From Nakamurella endophytica (GTDB lineage: Bacteria > Actinomycetota > Actinomycetes > Mycobacteriales > Nakamurellaceae), in the NCBI RefSeq assembly GCF_014646215.1, contig NZ_BMNA01000002.1, positions 304,874-368,873 of the forward strand: a DNA stretch of 64,000 bases. Reading direction: 5' to 3'. Below the pieces are notes generated by a model. That model was not told the origin of the DNA and did no database searches. It saw nothing but the letters and a program-made list of their open reading frames with translations. The translations under genes and the position numbers were made by a program. Below, piece after piece: positions 6,764-15,636 of this stretch; within the stretch, counting starts at the first letter, position 1, and every line of letters begins with the position of its first letter.

Positions 6764-8403
6764 GCCATCCCGTGGAACCCCGCGACGGCACAGCCGGCGA
6801 GCCGGCCGGGCGCACAGCCGGCGGGCCGCAACTGCGGAAGCAGTCGCCGGTCGACACCGCGACCGGCGGGCCGGAGCCGAGCACGGCGCCGGCCGGAGAG
6901 CAGTCGCTCCGACCGCTGCTGGACATGCGCGGCATCGTCAAGGTGTTCCCGGGCGTCCGCGCGCTGGACGGTGTCGACCTCGAGGTGCGGGCCGGCGAGG
7001 TGCACTGCCTGCTGGGCCAGAACGGCGCCGGCAAGTCCACGCTGATCAAGGTGCTGGCCGGGGCGCACCGCCCCGACGAGGGCGAGATCCGCTGGCAGGG
7101 CGAACCCGTCGTGCTGGCCACGCCGCTGGCCGCGGTCCGCCACGGCATCGCCACCATCTACCAGGAGCTCGACCTGGTCGACGGGCTGTCGGTGGCCGAG
7201 AACATCTTCCTGGGGCACGAGCTCAGCACGGGCGGGTTCTCGCAGCGCCAGTCGATGCGCCGGCGCACCCGGGAGCTCTTGAACCGGCTGGGCCACCCCG
7301 AGATCCGCCCGTCCGACGAGGTGCGGACCCTGTCGGCCGCGCAGAAGCAGATCGTCTCGATGGCCAGGGCGCTGTCCCACGACGTGCAGCTGATCATCAT
7401 GGACGAGCCGTCGGCGGTGCTGGACCCGGACGGCGTCGAGAACCTGTTCCGGCTGGTCGGCGAGCTCCGGCGGGACGGCGTCGCGGTGGTCTACATCTCC
7501 CACCGGCTGGACGAGATCCGGCGGATCGGCGACCGGATCACCGTCCTCAAGGACGGCCGCACGGTCGGCACCAACCTGCCCGCCGACACGCCGACCCGCG
7601 ACCTGATCGAGCTGATGACCGGTCGGTCCATCACCTACGTGTTCCCCGAGCGGCCCGGCGTGCCGTCCGACGCGGCGGACGTGCTCACGGTCGACGGCCT
7701 CACCCGCCGCGGCGAGTTCGCCGACATCGGATTCCGAGTCCGGGCCGGTGAGATCGTCGGTCTCGCCGGGCTGGTCGGTGCCGGCCGCAGCGAGGTGCTG
7801 GAGACGGTCTACGGAGCCCGCCGCGCCGACGCGGGAACCGTGACGGTGGACGGCAAGCCGGTGCACCGGTCGGTGAACGCGGCCGTGGCCGCGGGCATCG
7901 GGCTCTGCCCGGAGGAGCGCAAGGCCCAGGGCCTGCTGCTGATGGAGCCGGTGTACCAGAACGTCTCGGTGTCCTCGATGCGCCGGTTCGCGGTGGGCGG
8001 GTTCCTGCGGCGCGGAGCCGAGCGCGCGGCCGCCCAGGAGCGCACCAGGGAGCTGGAGGTCCGTCCGGACGACGTGGACCGCGTCGTCCGGACGCTGTCC
8101 GGCGGCAACCAGCAGAAGGTCGTGCTGGCGCGCTGGCTGCTCAAGGGCTGCCGGGTGCTGCTGCTGGACGAGCCCACCCGCGGCGTGGACGTCGGCGCGC
8201 GGGCCGAGATCTACTCCGTCATCCGGTCGCTGGCCGATTCGGGGTTGGCCGTGGTGGTCGTCTCGAGCGAGATCGAAGAGGTGCTCGGGCTGTCCGACCG
8301 CGTACTGGTGATGACCGAAGGACGAGTCGTGTACTCCGGGGACGCCGCCGGCATCGACGAGCAGGGCGTGCTGGACCTGGTGATGAGAGGACAGGCAGCG
8401 TGA
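6760..8403 (+). CDS. Sugar ABC transporter ATPase with two ABC domains (RbsA/MglA type)
   Basis: 547 residues powering uptake of a monosaccharide-like substrate. Domain 1 carries Walker A GQNGAGKST, signature L-S-A-A-Q-K-Q and Walker B L-I-I-M-D-E-P. Domain 2 has the usual degenerate P-loop (G-L-V-G-A-G-R-S) with an intact signature L-S-G-G-N-Q-Q-K and L-L-L-D-E-P-T-R-G-V-D. About 50 Gly/Pro/Ala-rich residues precede the first domain, longer than usual; the GTG start is supported by AGGAG and by the 4-base overlap with the ROK gene. It also overlaps the permease gene by 4 bases. Confidence 0.94.
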   Translation: MSHPVEPRDGTAGEPAGRTAGGPQLRKQSPVDTATGGPEPSTAPAGEQSLRPLLDMRGIVKVFPGVRALDGVDLEVRAGEVHCLLGQNGAGKSTLIKVLAGAHRPDEGEIRWQGEPVVLATPLAAVRHGIATIYQELDLVDGLSVAENIFLGHELSTGGFSQRQSMRRRTRELLNRLGHPEIRPSDEVRTLSAAQKQIVSMARALSHDVQLIIMDEPSAVLDPDGVENLFRLVGELRRDGVAVVYISHRLDEIRRIGDRITVLKDGRTVGTNLPADTPTRDLIELMTGRSITYVFPERPGVPSDAADVLTVDGLTRRGEFADIGFRVRAGEIVGLAGLVGAGRSEVLETVYGARRADAGTVTVDGKPVHRSVNAAVAAGIGLCPEERKAQGLLLMEPVYQNVSVSSMRRFAVGGFLRRGAERAAAQERTRELEVRPDDVDRVVRTLSGGNQQKVVLARWLLKGCRVLLLDEPTRGVDVGARAEIYSVIRSLADSGLAVVVVSSEIEEVLGLSDRVLVMTEGRVVYSGDAAGIDEQGVLDLVMRGQAA

Positions 8404-9473
8404 GTATCACACCCACCCCGCCCGGCAGGGGCGACACCGCCACGGTCACCGCCGAGGAGGTGGCGGCCGGCGGCATCGGCTCCCCACCGGAACCCCGGCA
8501 GGGGGCGCGCCGGTCGTTCCTGTCCAGCCCGGTCGGCCGGCACGTCGGGCTGGTCATCGCACTCGTGGTGCTCGTCGTCATCGGCATGGTCACGGCCGGC
8601 GACCGCTTCGCCACCGGGTCGAACCTGCGCACCGTGCTGACCCTGGCGGTGGTCACCGGCGTGCTGTCGATCGGCATGACGTTCGTGATCATCGGTGGCG
8701 GCATCGACCTCTCGGTCGGCTCGCTCGTCGCCCTGTGCACGGTGTGGTCGACGACGGTCGCGACCCAGGAGATGGCCGGCAAGTCGACGTGGTGGCTCAT
8801 CGTCCTGGTGGCGGTGCTGGTCGGGATGGGATCCGGCCTGGTGAACGGGATCTTCATCGCCTACGGACCGATCGTGCCGTTCATCATGACGCTGGCCACC
8901 ATGGCCGCCGCCAAGGGTCTGGCCGAGGTCATCTCGCAGAAGAAGACGCAGGTCATCCGGGACACCGGCTACCGGGACTTCTTCACCGGCAGCGTCCTGG
9001 GCATCCCGACCCAGGTCATCGTCTTCGTGCTGGTGGCCGCCGTCGGCTGGATCGCGCTGAACCGCACCACCTTCGGCCGGCGCACCTACGCGGTCGGCGG
9101 CAACCCGGAGGCCGCGCGCCTGGCCGGTATCGACGTCCGCCGCCACACCATGCTGCTGTACGTGCTGATGGGCCTGTGCTGCGGCATCGCGGCGGTGCTG
9201 ATCTCCGCCCGGACCAACTCCGGGTCGTCGAACCTCGGCCTGGGGTACGAGCTGGACTCCATCGCCGCGGTCGTCATCGGCGGCACCCTGCTCACCGGCG
9301 GTCGGGGCACCATCGTCGGCACCATCATCGGCGTCCTGATCTTCTCCGTGCTGAACAACGTCTTCACGCTCAACAACCTCGACACCTCCACCCAGGCCAT
9401 CGCCCGCGGGGCGATCATCGTCATCGCCGTCCTGCTGCAGCAACGGGCCGCCCGCACCGAGCTCCGACGCTGA
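8400..9473 (+). CDS. Sugar ABC transporter permease (RbsC type)
   Basis: A 357-residue integral membrane protein with about ten hydrophobic segments. Family blocks include G-M-T-F-V-I-I-G-G-G-I-D-L-S-V-G-S near residue 100 and T-x-F-G-R-R-T-Y-A-V-G-G-N-P-E-A-A-R-L-A-G-I in the cytoplasmic loop that contacts the ATPase. As is usual in this family, one permease gene accompanies one double ATPase and one binding protein, so it should act as a homodimer. Start GTG at 8400 overlaps the ATPase stop (GTGA). Confidence 0.94.
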   Translation: MSITPTPPGRGDTATVTAEEVAAGGIGSPPEPRQGARRSFLSSPVGRHVGLVIALVVLVVIGMVTAGDRFATGSNLRTVLTLAVVTGVLSIGMTFVIIGGGIDLSVGSLVALCTVWSTTVATQEMAGKSTWWLIVLVAVLVGMGSGLVNGIFIAYGPIVPFIMTLATMAAAKGLAEVISQKKTQVIRDTGYRDFFTGSVLGIPTQVIVFVLVAAVGWIALNRTTFGRRTYAVGGNPEAARLAGIDVRRHTMLLYVLMGLCCGIAAVLISARTNSGSSNLGLGYELDSIAAVVIGGTLLTGGRGTIVGTIIGVLIFSVLNNVFTLNNLDTSTQAIARGAIIVIAVLLQQRAARTELRR

Positions 9474-9696
9474 CGGCGGCCGGGGCGGTGTCCGGACGGG
9501 CGCCGCTCCGTGCCGCCGCCCCGGAACAGCCGTCCCCGCACGCCGTCCGGGTCGCGGTCCGCCGCGACGCCGCCGGTACGTCCGCCCCATCCGCCTCACC
9601 CACCGGGAGAGCACCGCTCCCCCGGCCGCACCGCCCGCACCCACCTCGCCACCGACCAGCGGCCCGGCGACCCGCATCCACCGACAGGGAGACCAC

Positions 9697-10863
9697 ATGC
9701 CCCCCGAAGTCAACGGTGACCCCGGACCGGACCTCGTCCACAGCCTGGGACGCCGTACGTTCCTGGTCGGCGGCCTCGCCGCCGCCACGTCCGCCATCCT
9801 CGCCGCCTGCACGTCGAACACCCCGGCGGCCGACAGCAGCTCGTCGAGCAGCGCCAGCAGCAGCGGCGCCACCACGGCTGCATCCGGTTCCAGCTCCAGC
9901 TCGGCGGTCACCTCCGCCGTCGAATCCAGCGCACTCACCAGTTCAGCCAGCAATCCGGAGGGCAAGATGGTCAAGATCGGTTTCTCGGCGCCGGCCGCCG
10001 ACCACGGCTGGATGGCCGCTATCACGGACAACGTGAAGAAGGTCAGCAGCAGCATGAAGGACCTGCAGGTCAGCATCGTCGAGGGCACCAACGACGTGAA
10101 CCAGCAGATCTCCCAGGTCGAGACCTTCATCAACCAGAAGGTTGACGCCATCGTGCTGCTGCCGTTCGACGGCGCGCAGATGACCGACGTCGCCCAGAAG
10201 GCCACGGACGCCGGCATCGTCGTCGTCAACGTGGACCGGGTGTTCTCCTCGCCGCTGAGCTACCGGACGTACATCGGCGGCGACAACTACGGCATGGGCG
10301 TTTCGGCCGGCCGGTACATCGGGCAGGCCCTCAAGGACAAGGGCGTCAGCAACCCGAAGATCGCCGAGGTGCAGGGCATCGCCAGCCTGCCGCTGACACA
10401 GGACCGGTCGAAGGGCTTCTCGGACGCCCTGGCCACCTTCGGTTTCAAGGTGTCGAACCAGGTGTCGGCCGAGTTCACCGCGGACTCCGGCGAGGAGGTC
10501 ACCACCAACCTGCTCCAGGCCGCCCCGCAGCTGGACGCGCTCTGGAACCACGACGACGACCAGGGCGTCGGCGTGCTCGCGGCCATCCAGAACGCCGGCC
10601 GCAAGGAGTTCATCATGGTCGGCGGTGCCGGGTCGGCCAACGTCATGCGCGACATCAAGGCCGACAACTCCGTCCTCAAGGCCACCGTCATCTACCCGTC
10701 CACGCAGGCGGCCTCCGGCGTCCTGCTGGCCCGGCTGCTGGTGCTGGGCAAGGGCATGGCGGACCTGAAGGAGCAGGAGGTGCCCAAGTCGCTGACCCTG
10801 TACTCGGCCGTGGTCACCAAGGCCAACGTGGACACCTACCTGAAGTCGGCGTTCGAGTCCTGA
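9697..10863 (+). CDS. Sugar-binding lipoprotein, RbsB/LacI-like periplasmic-binding fold
   Basis: 388 residues. It has a combined signal: twin-arginine R-R-T-F-L-V-G-G and a lipobox ending L-A-A-C with Cys38, so it may be exported folded by Tat and then lipid-anchored. A Ser-rich linker runs to about residue 88, then a type-I binding fold (V-K-I-G-F-S-A-P-A-A-D-H-G-W-M) with the ribose-binding family pattern including D-A-I-V-L-L-P-F-D. It completes the RbsABC-type transporter with the two genes upstream, from which it is separated by 223 bases. Ribosome site AGGGAGA. Confidence 0.93.
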   Translation: MPPEVNGDPGPDLVHSLGRRTFLVGGLAAATSAILAACTSNTPAADSSSSSSASSSGATTAASGSSSSSAVTSAVESSALTSSASNPEGKMVKIGFSAPAADHGWMAAITDNVKKVSSSMKDLQVSIVEGTNDVNQQISQVETFINQKVDAIVLLPFDGAQMTDVAQKATDAGIVVVNVDRVFSSPLSYRTYIGGDNYGMGVSAGRYIGQALKDKGVSNPKIAEVQGIASLPLTQDRSKGFSDALATFGFKVSNQVSAEFTADSGEEVTTNLLQAAPQLDALWNHDDDQGVGVLAAIQNAGRKEFIMVGGAGSANVMRDIKADNSVLKATVIYPSTQAASGVLLARLLVLGKGMADLKEQEVPKSLTLYSAVVTKANVDTYLKSAFES

Positions 10864-10870
10864 TCCCCGC

Positions 10871-10920
10871 GTCCCGTCCGGCGCGCGGCTCGAGTTCCGA
10901 GCCGCTGCGCCGGACGGGAC
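10871..10920 (+). terminator. Long hairpin after the sugar-binding gene
   Basis: Arms GTCCCGTCCGGCGC (10871-10884) and GCGCCGGACGGGAC (10907-10920) pair perfectly. Inside them GCGGCTCG and CGAGCCGC pair around an AGTTC loop, leaving one bulged T. No T-tract follows. In a sugar operon such a structure after the binding-protein gene may act as a partial terminator or as a 3' stabiliser that keeps the binding protein in excess. Confidence 0.65.
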
Positions 10921-10960
10921 CCACCCCGTGACTGCCGATCCCACCTCCTGGAGGACCACG

Positions 10961-12142
10961 ATGTCGGAAGCGACCGCCCCACGGCTGCGTGTGGGCATGG
11001 TCGGGTATGCGTTCATGGGCGCCGCGCACTCGGTGGGCTGGCGGACCGCGCCGCGCGTGTTCGACCTGCCCATGGATCCCGAGATGGCGGTGATCGCCGG
11101 CCGGGACGCCGACGCGGTGGCCGCCGCGGCACGGCGGCTCGGTTGGGCCGGGACGGCGACGGACTGGCGGGAGCTGGTCACCCGGGACGACATCGACCTG
11201 GTCGACGTCTGCACACCCGGCAACCTGCACGCCGAGATCGCCATCGCGGCGTTGGAGGCCGGCAAGCACGTGCTGTGCGAGAAGCCGCTGGCCAACAGCG
11301 TGGCCGAGGCGGAGGCCATGGTCGCCGCCGCCGACGCAGCGGCCGCCCGCGGCCAGGTGGCCATGGTGGGCTTCAACTACCGCCGGCTGCCGGCCACCAC
11401 CCTGGCCCGGCAGTGGATCGCCGAGGGCAGGCTCGGCACCGTCCGGCAGGTCCGGGCCCAGTACCTGCAGGACTGGATCGTCGACCCGCAGGCGCCGCTG
11501 AGCTGGCGCCTGCAGCGGGACAAGGCCGGCTCCGGCGCGCTGGGCGACATCGGTGCCCACATCGTCGATCTCGCTCAATATCTGCTCGGCGACCAGATCG
11601 TCGGCGTGTCCGGGTTGTGCGAGACCTTCGTCAAGCAGCGGCCGCTGCCGGAACGGTCCTCGGGCCTGTCCGCCACCGGCGGCCACGGCACCGGCGAGGT
11701 CACGGTCGACGACGCCGCCCTGTTCACCGCGCGGTTCGGCGGCGGCGCCATCGGCACGTTCGAGGCCACCCGGTTCGCCACCGGCCGGAAGAACGCCCTG
11801 CGCATCGAGGTCAACGGCTCCGACGGCAGCGTCGCGTTCGACCTGGAGGCGCTCAACGAGCTGTCCTACTACGACGGCCGGGAGCCTGCGACCAGCGCGG
11901 GCTTCCGCCGCGTGCTGGTCACCGAGCCGGAGCATCCGTACCTGTCGGCGTGGTGGCCGCCCGGGCACATGTTGGGGTACGAGCACTCGTTCGTCCACGA
12001 GGTGCGGGACCTGGTCACCGCCATCGGCACCGGCACCCCGATCAGTCCCTCCTTCGCCGAGGGACTCCAGGTGCAGCGTGTCCTGGACGCCGTCGAGTCC
12101 AGCGCGGCGAACGAGAGCAGCTGGCAGAAGGTGCCGTCGTGA
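10961..12142 (+). CDS. Gfo/Idh/MocA-family NAD(P)-dependent sugar dehydrogenase
   Basis: A 393-residue cytosolic oxidoreductase. It has a Rossmann N-terminus ([11 protein letters not shown]), the E-K-P-L-A-N-S motif holding the family's catalytic Lys, G-F-N-Y-R-R-L-P and D-I-G-A-H-I-V-D with the catalytic His. Relatives oxidise sugars or cyclitols at a ring hydroxyl (inositol, levoglucosan, 3-keto-glucoside pathways). ATG at 10961 follows GGAGG; an upstream GTG in the frame lacks one. A TIM-barrel isomerase follows, the usual partner for handling the keto-sugar product. Confidence 0.93.
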   Translation: MSEATAPRLRVGMVGYAFMGAAHSVGWRTAPRVFDLPMDPEMAVIAGRDADAVAAAARRLGWAGTATDWRELVTRDDIDLVDVCTPGNLHAEIAIAALEAGKHVLCEKPLANSVAEAEAMVAAADAAAARGQVAMVGFNYRRLPATTLARQWIAEGRLGTVRQVRAQYLQDWIVDPQAPLSWRLQRDKAGSGALGDIGAHIVDLAQYLLGDQIVGVSGLCETFVKQRPLPERSSGLSATGGHGTGEVTVDDAALFTARFGGGAIGTFEATRFATGRKNALRIEVNGSDGSVAFDLEALNELSYYDGREPATSAGFRRVLVTEPEHPYLSAWWPPGHMLGYEHSFVHEVRDLVTAIGTGTPISPSFAEGLQVQRVLDAVESSAANESSWQKVPS

Positions 12143-12209
12143 CGGGCGGCACGGCGGACCCACACGGCGGCCCGGGCACCCGGGCGGCGACGAGGATGGA
12201 GCACACCCA

Positions 12210-13214
12210 GTGACACGACCGATCACTCTCTTCACCGGCCAGTGGGCCGACCTCTCGTTCGAGGAGGTGGCGCGGCTGGCCTCCGGCTGGGGCTACGACG
12301 GCCTCGAGATCGCCTGCTGGGGCGACCACCTCGATCCGTGGCAGGCGGCGGAGGACCCCGGCTACCTGGCGTCGCGCAAGGAGATCCTGGACAGGTACGG
12401 GTTGCAGGTCTTCGCCATCTCGAACCACCTCAAGGGTCAGGCGGTCTGCGACGACCCGATCGACGCACGGCACCGCGGCATGCTCCCGGACCGCATCTGG
12501 GGCGACGGGGAGGCCGAGGGAGTGCGGCAGCGGGCCGCCGAGGAGATGAAGCTGACGGCCAGGGCGGCGCGCGGCCTGGGCGTCGACGTCGTCGTGGGGT
12601 TCACCGGATCGTCCATCTGGAAGTACGTCGCCATGTTCCCGCCGGTGTCGCAGGACCTGGTCGACGCGGGCTACCAGGACTTCGCCGACCGCTGGAACCC
12701 GATCCTGGACGTCTTCGACGCCGAGGGCGTCCGGTTCGCCCACGAGGTGCACCCCAGCGAGATCGCTTACGACTACTGGACGACCGTGGCGGCGCTGGAC
12801 GCCATCGGCCACCGGCCGGCCTTCGGGCTCAACTGGGACCCGAGCCACTTCGTGTGGCAGGACCTGGACCCGGTCGGCTTCCTGTGGGACTTCAAGGACC
12901 GAATCTACCACGTCGACTGCAAGGACGCCAAGCGGCAGGTGGGCAACGGCCGGAACGGCCGGATGGGCTCGCACCTGGCCTGGGCCGACCCGCGGCGCGG
13001 CTGGGACTTCGTGTCGACCGGGCACGGTGACGTGCCGTGGGAGGCGTGCTTCCGGATGCTGAACACCATCGGGTACGACGGGCCCATCTCGGTGGAGTGG
13101 GAGGACGCCGGTATGGACCGGCTCGTCGGTGCACCCGAGGCGCTGCAGTTCGTCCGGTCGAAGCTGTTCGACAAGCCGACCGCCGCCTTCGACGCCGCCT
13201 TCGCCTCCGGCTGA
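12210..13214 (+). CDS. Cytosolic sugar isomerase/epimerase (TIM barrel)
   Basis: 334 residues of the AP-endonuclease-2/xylose-isomerase-like superfamily, without a signal peptide. Metal ligands can be followed in order: Glu in H-E-V-H-P-S-E, Asp in N-W-D-P-S-H, His-x-Asp in Y-H-V-D-C-K-D and Glu in V-E-W-E-D. It begins [12 protein letters not shown], similar to IolE/IolI-like enzymes. GTG at 12210 has GGATGGAG upstream and follows the dehydrogenase gene by 67 bases. It likely epimerises, isomerises or dehydrates the keto-sugar made by that dehydrogenase; the exact substrate is unknown. Confidence 0.9.
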   Translation: MTRPITLFTGQWADLSFEEVARLASGWGYDGLEIACWGDHLDPWQAAEDPGYLASRKEILDRYGLQVFAISNHLKGQAVCDDPIDARHRGMLPDRIWGDGEAEGVRQRAAEEMKLTARAARGLGVDVVVGFTGSSIWKYVAMFPPVSQDLVDAGYQDFADRWNPILDVFDAEGVRFAHEVHPSEIAYDYWTTVAALDAIGHRPAFGLNWDPSHFVWQDLDPVGFLWDFKDRIYHVDCKDAKRQVGNGRNGRMGSHLAWADPRRGWDFVSTGHGDVPWEACFRMLNTIGYDGPISVEWEDAGMDRLVGAPEALQFVRSKLFDKPTAAFDAAFASG

Positions 13215-13233
13215 GCGGCGACACCTCCTCCAC

Positions 13234-13273
13234 CCGCGAGCCCGGGACCTTCACCTGGGTCCCGGGCTCGCGG
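13234..13273 (+). terminator. Terminator of the sugar operon
   Basis: A perfect 16-bp stem (13234-13249 with 13258-13273; core GAGCCCGGGACC/GGTCCCGGGCTC) around an 8-base loop, 20 bases after the isomerase stop. No T-run follows, which is common in very GC-rich actinomycetes. A second short hairpin (GGGCCGGC/GCCGGCCC, 13281-13300) follows directly. Confidence 0.8.
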
Positions 13274-13300
13274 CGCTGCAGGGCCGGCCAGTGCCGGCCC

Positions 13301-13525
13301 GGCGGACAGGAGCCGGCCCTGGGACTGCTCAGCCGGCCGCGAGCGGGTCGCAGTCGCGGCCGGGCGACGAGACGCCGACCCCGATGTGGCCCTGCGCGGT
13401 TGCGAGCTCGGATCGTCGGGCCGCTGTCAAGAACTCGGCCTGGCTCCATGGCCCGGCACCGCGGTCGGCTCCGCGCCGGTCCCGCGCCGTCCGGCTCGAT
13501 CCGCAGCGCGTGGACCCGGCAGGGC
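13301..13525. other. Intergenic stretch with no recognised feature
   Basis: Between the sugar operon terminators and the 3' end of the TetR gene. I see no gene with plausible codon use, no tRNA-like fold and no clear repeat in it. Confidence 0.5.
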
Positions 13526-14104
13526 TCACCTGAGCGCTGCGCTCGCCGCCCGCAACTCGTCCAGTGCCGCCAGCGCGTACGGCTCGAGCGGCTCGTCGGT
13601 GTCCCGGCTGCCCTCGGACCACCGGGCGTAGCCACGCTTGAACGCCAGCACGCCCAGCTCCCCCGCCACCTGCGCCGTGGCGTCCGGCACGCCCCTGGCC
13701 AGCAGGGCCGAGGTCATCGCGGCGGCGAGTCCCACGGTCTTGAGCGCGTCCCGCTCCTGCAGCTCGCTGCTGGCGGCGATCGCCGCCTTCAACCTCGGAC
13801 CGAGTTCGCGGTTCGCCGGACCGAGCGCTCCGGACGCGCGCCGCAGGCCGTCGGCGACGGCAGCCAACGGCCCGGCATCGGCCGGGGCGTCCGCGATCCC
13901 CTCCCCGAGCAACCGGCTGAGCGTCTCCTGCCCGGCGACCAGGAGTTCGCGCTTGTCGGGGAAGAGCCGGAAGAACGTGCTCTTGGTGACCCCGGCCCGC
14001 TCCGCGATCTGCGTGACGGTGGTGGCGTCGTATCCCTGCTCGGTGAACAGGTCGACGGCGGCGGCCACCAGCCGCTCCCGCGCTCCCGGTTCCCACCTGC
14101 CCAT
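13526..14104 (-). CDS. TetR-family repressor
   Basis: 192 residues. The N-terminal DNA-binding domain is clear (A-A-V-D-L-F-T-E-Q-G-Y-D-A-T-T-V then Q-I-A-E-R-A-G-V-T-K-S-T-F-F-R-L-F-P-D-K-R-E-L-L); the C-terminal ligand domain is helical and not specific. It is divergent from the SDR gene at 14185, and the 80-base gap holds two copies of a GGGAC-N4-GTCCC palindrome. It most likely represses itself and the dehydrogenase until a small ligand binds. Confidence 0.92.
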   Translation of the reverse strand: MGRWEPGARERLVAAAVDLFTEQGYDATTVTQIAERAGVTKSTFFRLFPDKRELLVAGQETLSRLLGEGIADAPADAGPLAAVADGLRRASGALGPANRELGPRLKAAIAASSELQERDALKTVGLAAAMTSALLARGVPDATAQVAGELGVLAFKRGYARWSEGSRDTDEPLEPYALAALDELRAASAALR

Positions 14105-14121
14105 GCCCCGATCCTAATGGC

Positions 14122-14166
14122 GGGACTGTTGTCCCATCGCTGCTACAGTGATGGGACAACAGTCCC
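14122..14166. promoter_or_regulatory. Double TetR operator in the divergent promoter
   Basis: Two 14-bp sites, GGGACTGTTGTCCC (14122-14135) and its reverse complement GGGACAACAGTCCC (14153-14166). Together with flanking ATC/GAT they form a perfect 17-bp inverted repeat. Their centres are 31 bp apart, about three helical turns. TACAGT (14144-14149), a likely plus-strand -10, lies exactly between them, so two dimers on one DNA face would cover the promoter. Confidence 0.8.
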
Positions 14167-14184
14167 ATCACTGAGGAGAACTCC

Positions 14185-15066
14185 GTGCACGTCTTCGTCA
14201 CCGGTGGCACCGGGCTCATCGGGTCCGCCGTGGTCGCCGAACTGCTCACCCACGGCCACACCGTCCTGGGCCTGGCCCGCACCGAGGCCTCGTCCCGAGC
14301 CCTGCAGGCCGCCGGCGCCCAGGTGCTCCGCGGGTCGCTCGCGGACGTCGAGGTCCTCCGGTCCGCCGCCTCGGCGGCCGACGGCGTCATCCACCTGGCC
14401 TTCCGCAACGACTTCAGCACCGCGGAGGCGGTGACCAGGGCGGTCGACGAGGAGACGGCGGCTCTGGGCGCCCTCGGCGACGCTCTGCTCGGGACCGGCC
14501 GTCCGCTGGTGACCGTCTCGGGGACGCCGTGGGTACCCGGCCGGCTGTCCACCGAGGACGACCCCGCGCCGACCGACGGGCTGGTCGGCGGCCGCGGCCG
14601 CGCGGTGACGGCCGTGCTGGGGCTGGCCGACCGCGGCGTCCGCAGCTCCGCGGTCCGAATGCCGCGCACCGTGCACAACCGGGGCGACGGCGGGTTCGCC
14701 GGCCTGCTCACCGGGTTCGCCCGGTCGACCGGGGTGTCCGGGTACCCCGGTGACGGCAGCCAACGCTGGCCGGCCGTGCACGCCCTGGACGCCGCGGTGC
14801 TGTTCCGGCTCGCCCTGGAGGCCGCGCCGGCCGGCACGGCGTGGCACGCCGTGGCCGACGAGGGCGACACCGTCCGGGACATCGCCACGGTCATCGGACG
14901 CCGGCTGGGCCTGCCGGTCGCGTCCGCCCCGGAGGAGAACTTCGGCCCGCTCGGCGCGATCTTCGCCCTGGACCAGCCGTCCTCCAGTGCCCGCACCCGC
15001 GAGGTCCTGGGTTGGCAGCCCACCCACCCGAGCCTGCTCGAGGACCTGGAGAACCTCCGGCCCTGA
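14185..15066 (+). CDS. NAD(P)-dependent epimerase/dehydratase-like SDR protein
   Basis: 293 residues with the extended-SDR nucleotide motif T-G-G-T-G-L-I-G at the very N-terminus, H-L-A-F near residue 70 and a late P-A-V-H-A-L-D-A-A block typical of atypical SDRs that act as NAD(P)-binding oxidoreductases. A standard Y-x-x-x-K pair is not obvious, so the reaction is uncertain. GTG at 14185 follows GAGGAG. It is controlled by the paired operators shared with the divergent TetR gene, a common layout for inducible detoxification enzymes. Confidence 0.85.
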   Translation: MHVFVTGGTGLIGSAVVAELLTHGHTVLGLARTEASSRALQAAGAQVLRGSLADVEVLRSAASAADGVIHLAFRNDFSTAEAVTRAVDEETAALGALGDALLGTGRPLVTVSGTPWVPGRLSTEDDPAPTDGLVGGRGRAVTAVLGLADRGVRSSAVRMPRTVHNRGDGGFAGLLTGFARSTGVSGYPGDGSQRWPAVHALDAAVLFRLALEAAPAGTAWHAVADEGDTVRDIATVIGRRLGLPVASAPEENFGPLGAIFALDQPSSSARTREVLGWQPTHPSLLEDLENLRP

Positions 15067-15182
15067 TCCCGCCGGACAACCGCTCACCGCCGGCCCCGGT
15101 GCTGGGCCGGCACTCGCACCGTGCGGTCGCGACGGAGTCCGCACCGAGGTGCCGACCGGTGAGCCCGCCGATCGGGTGCCGA

Positions 15183-15209
15183 TGTCGATCCGGGGCCGGC
15201 CGGATCGTC
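15183..15209 (+). promoter_or_regulatory. ECF-sigma-type promoter of the DGPF/ECF42 operon
   Basis: TGTCGA (15183-15188), a 17-base spacer and CGTC (15206-15209), 49 bases upstream of the DGPF gene. The same two boxes with identical spacing precede the second DGPF/ECF pair at 38613-38587 on the other strand. From memory, ECF42 sigma factors recognise TGTCGA at -35 and a C-G-(A/T)-C element at -10, so this looks self-regulated. Confidence 0.72.
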
Positions 15210-15258
15210 ATGCCCGTGGAGCCGGGCGGACGGCCCGCCGCGAGGAGAGGATGCACCC

Positions 15259-15636
15259 ATGCGCTACACCCTGCTGCTGCACTGGCCCGAGATGCCCGCG
15301 ACCGAGCTCGGCGAGGCGGCCATGGCCGAGGGCCAGCGGGCCTTCGCCGCCTACGGCGCGGCGCTGGAGCAGGCCGGCGTCCTGCTCGCCACCGAGGTGC
15401 TGCAGCCGTCGGTGAGCACCACGACCGTGCGGGCCGCCGGCGGCGAGCTGCTCGTGCAGGACGGTCCTTTCGCCGACACCAAGGAACAGCTGGGCGGCAC
15501 CGTCGTCCTCGACGTGCCGGACCTCGACGCGGCGCTGGAGTGGGCCCGACGGGCGCCGTCCATCGAGTGGGGCGCCGTCGAGGTGCGGCCGGGCGCCACC
15601 CACTGGGCGGACGGCGCGTGGCAGCCGAACCCGTGA
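15259..15636 (+). CDS. YciI/DGPF-domain protein paired with an ECF sigma factor
   Basis: A small 125-residue alpha/beta-barrel-like protein of the DGPF (YCII-related) family. It begins M-R-Y-T-L-L-L-H and carries Q-D-G-P-F-A-D-T-K-E-Q-L-G-G, the D-G-P-F motif after which the family is named. The function of these proteins is not known; they are consistently encoded beside ECF42-type sigma factors and are thought to belong to the same response. The ribosome site is GAGGAGAGG, and its stop overlaps the sigma gene start (GTGA). Confidence 0.92.
   Translation: MRYTLLLHWPEMPATELGEAAMAEGQRAFAAYGAALEQAGVLLATEVLQPSVSTTTVRAAGGELLVQDGPFADTKEQLGGTVVLDVPDLDAALEWARRAPSIEWGAVEVRPGATHWADGAWQPNP

Noticed and set aside
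9605..9621. Operator GGGAG-N7-CTCCC before the sugar-binding lipoprotein gene
   Set aside because: Arms are short and G/C-only in very GC-rich DNA; the spacing differs from the GAGCGCTC box at 5178, so chance is likely.
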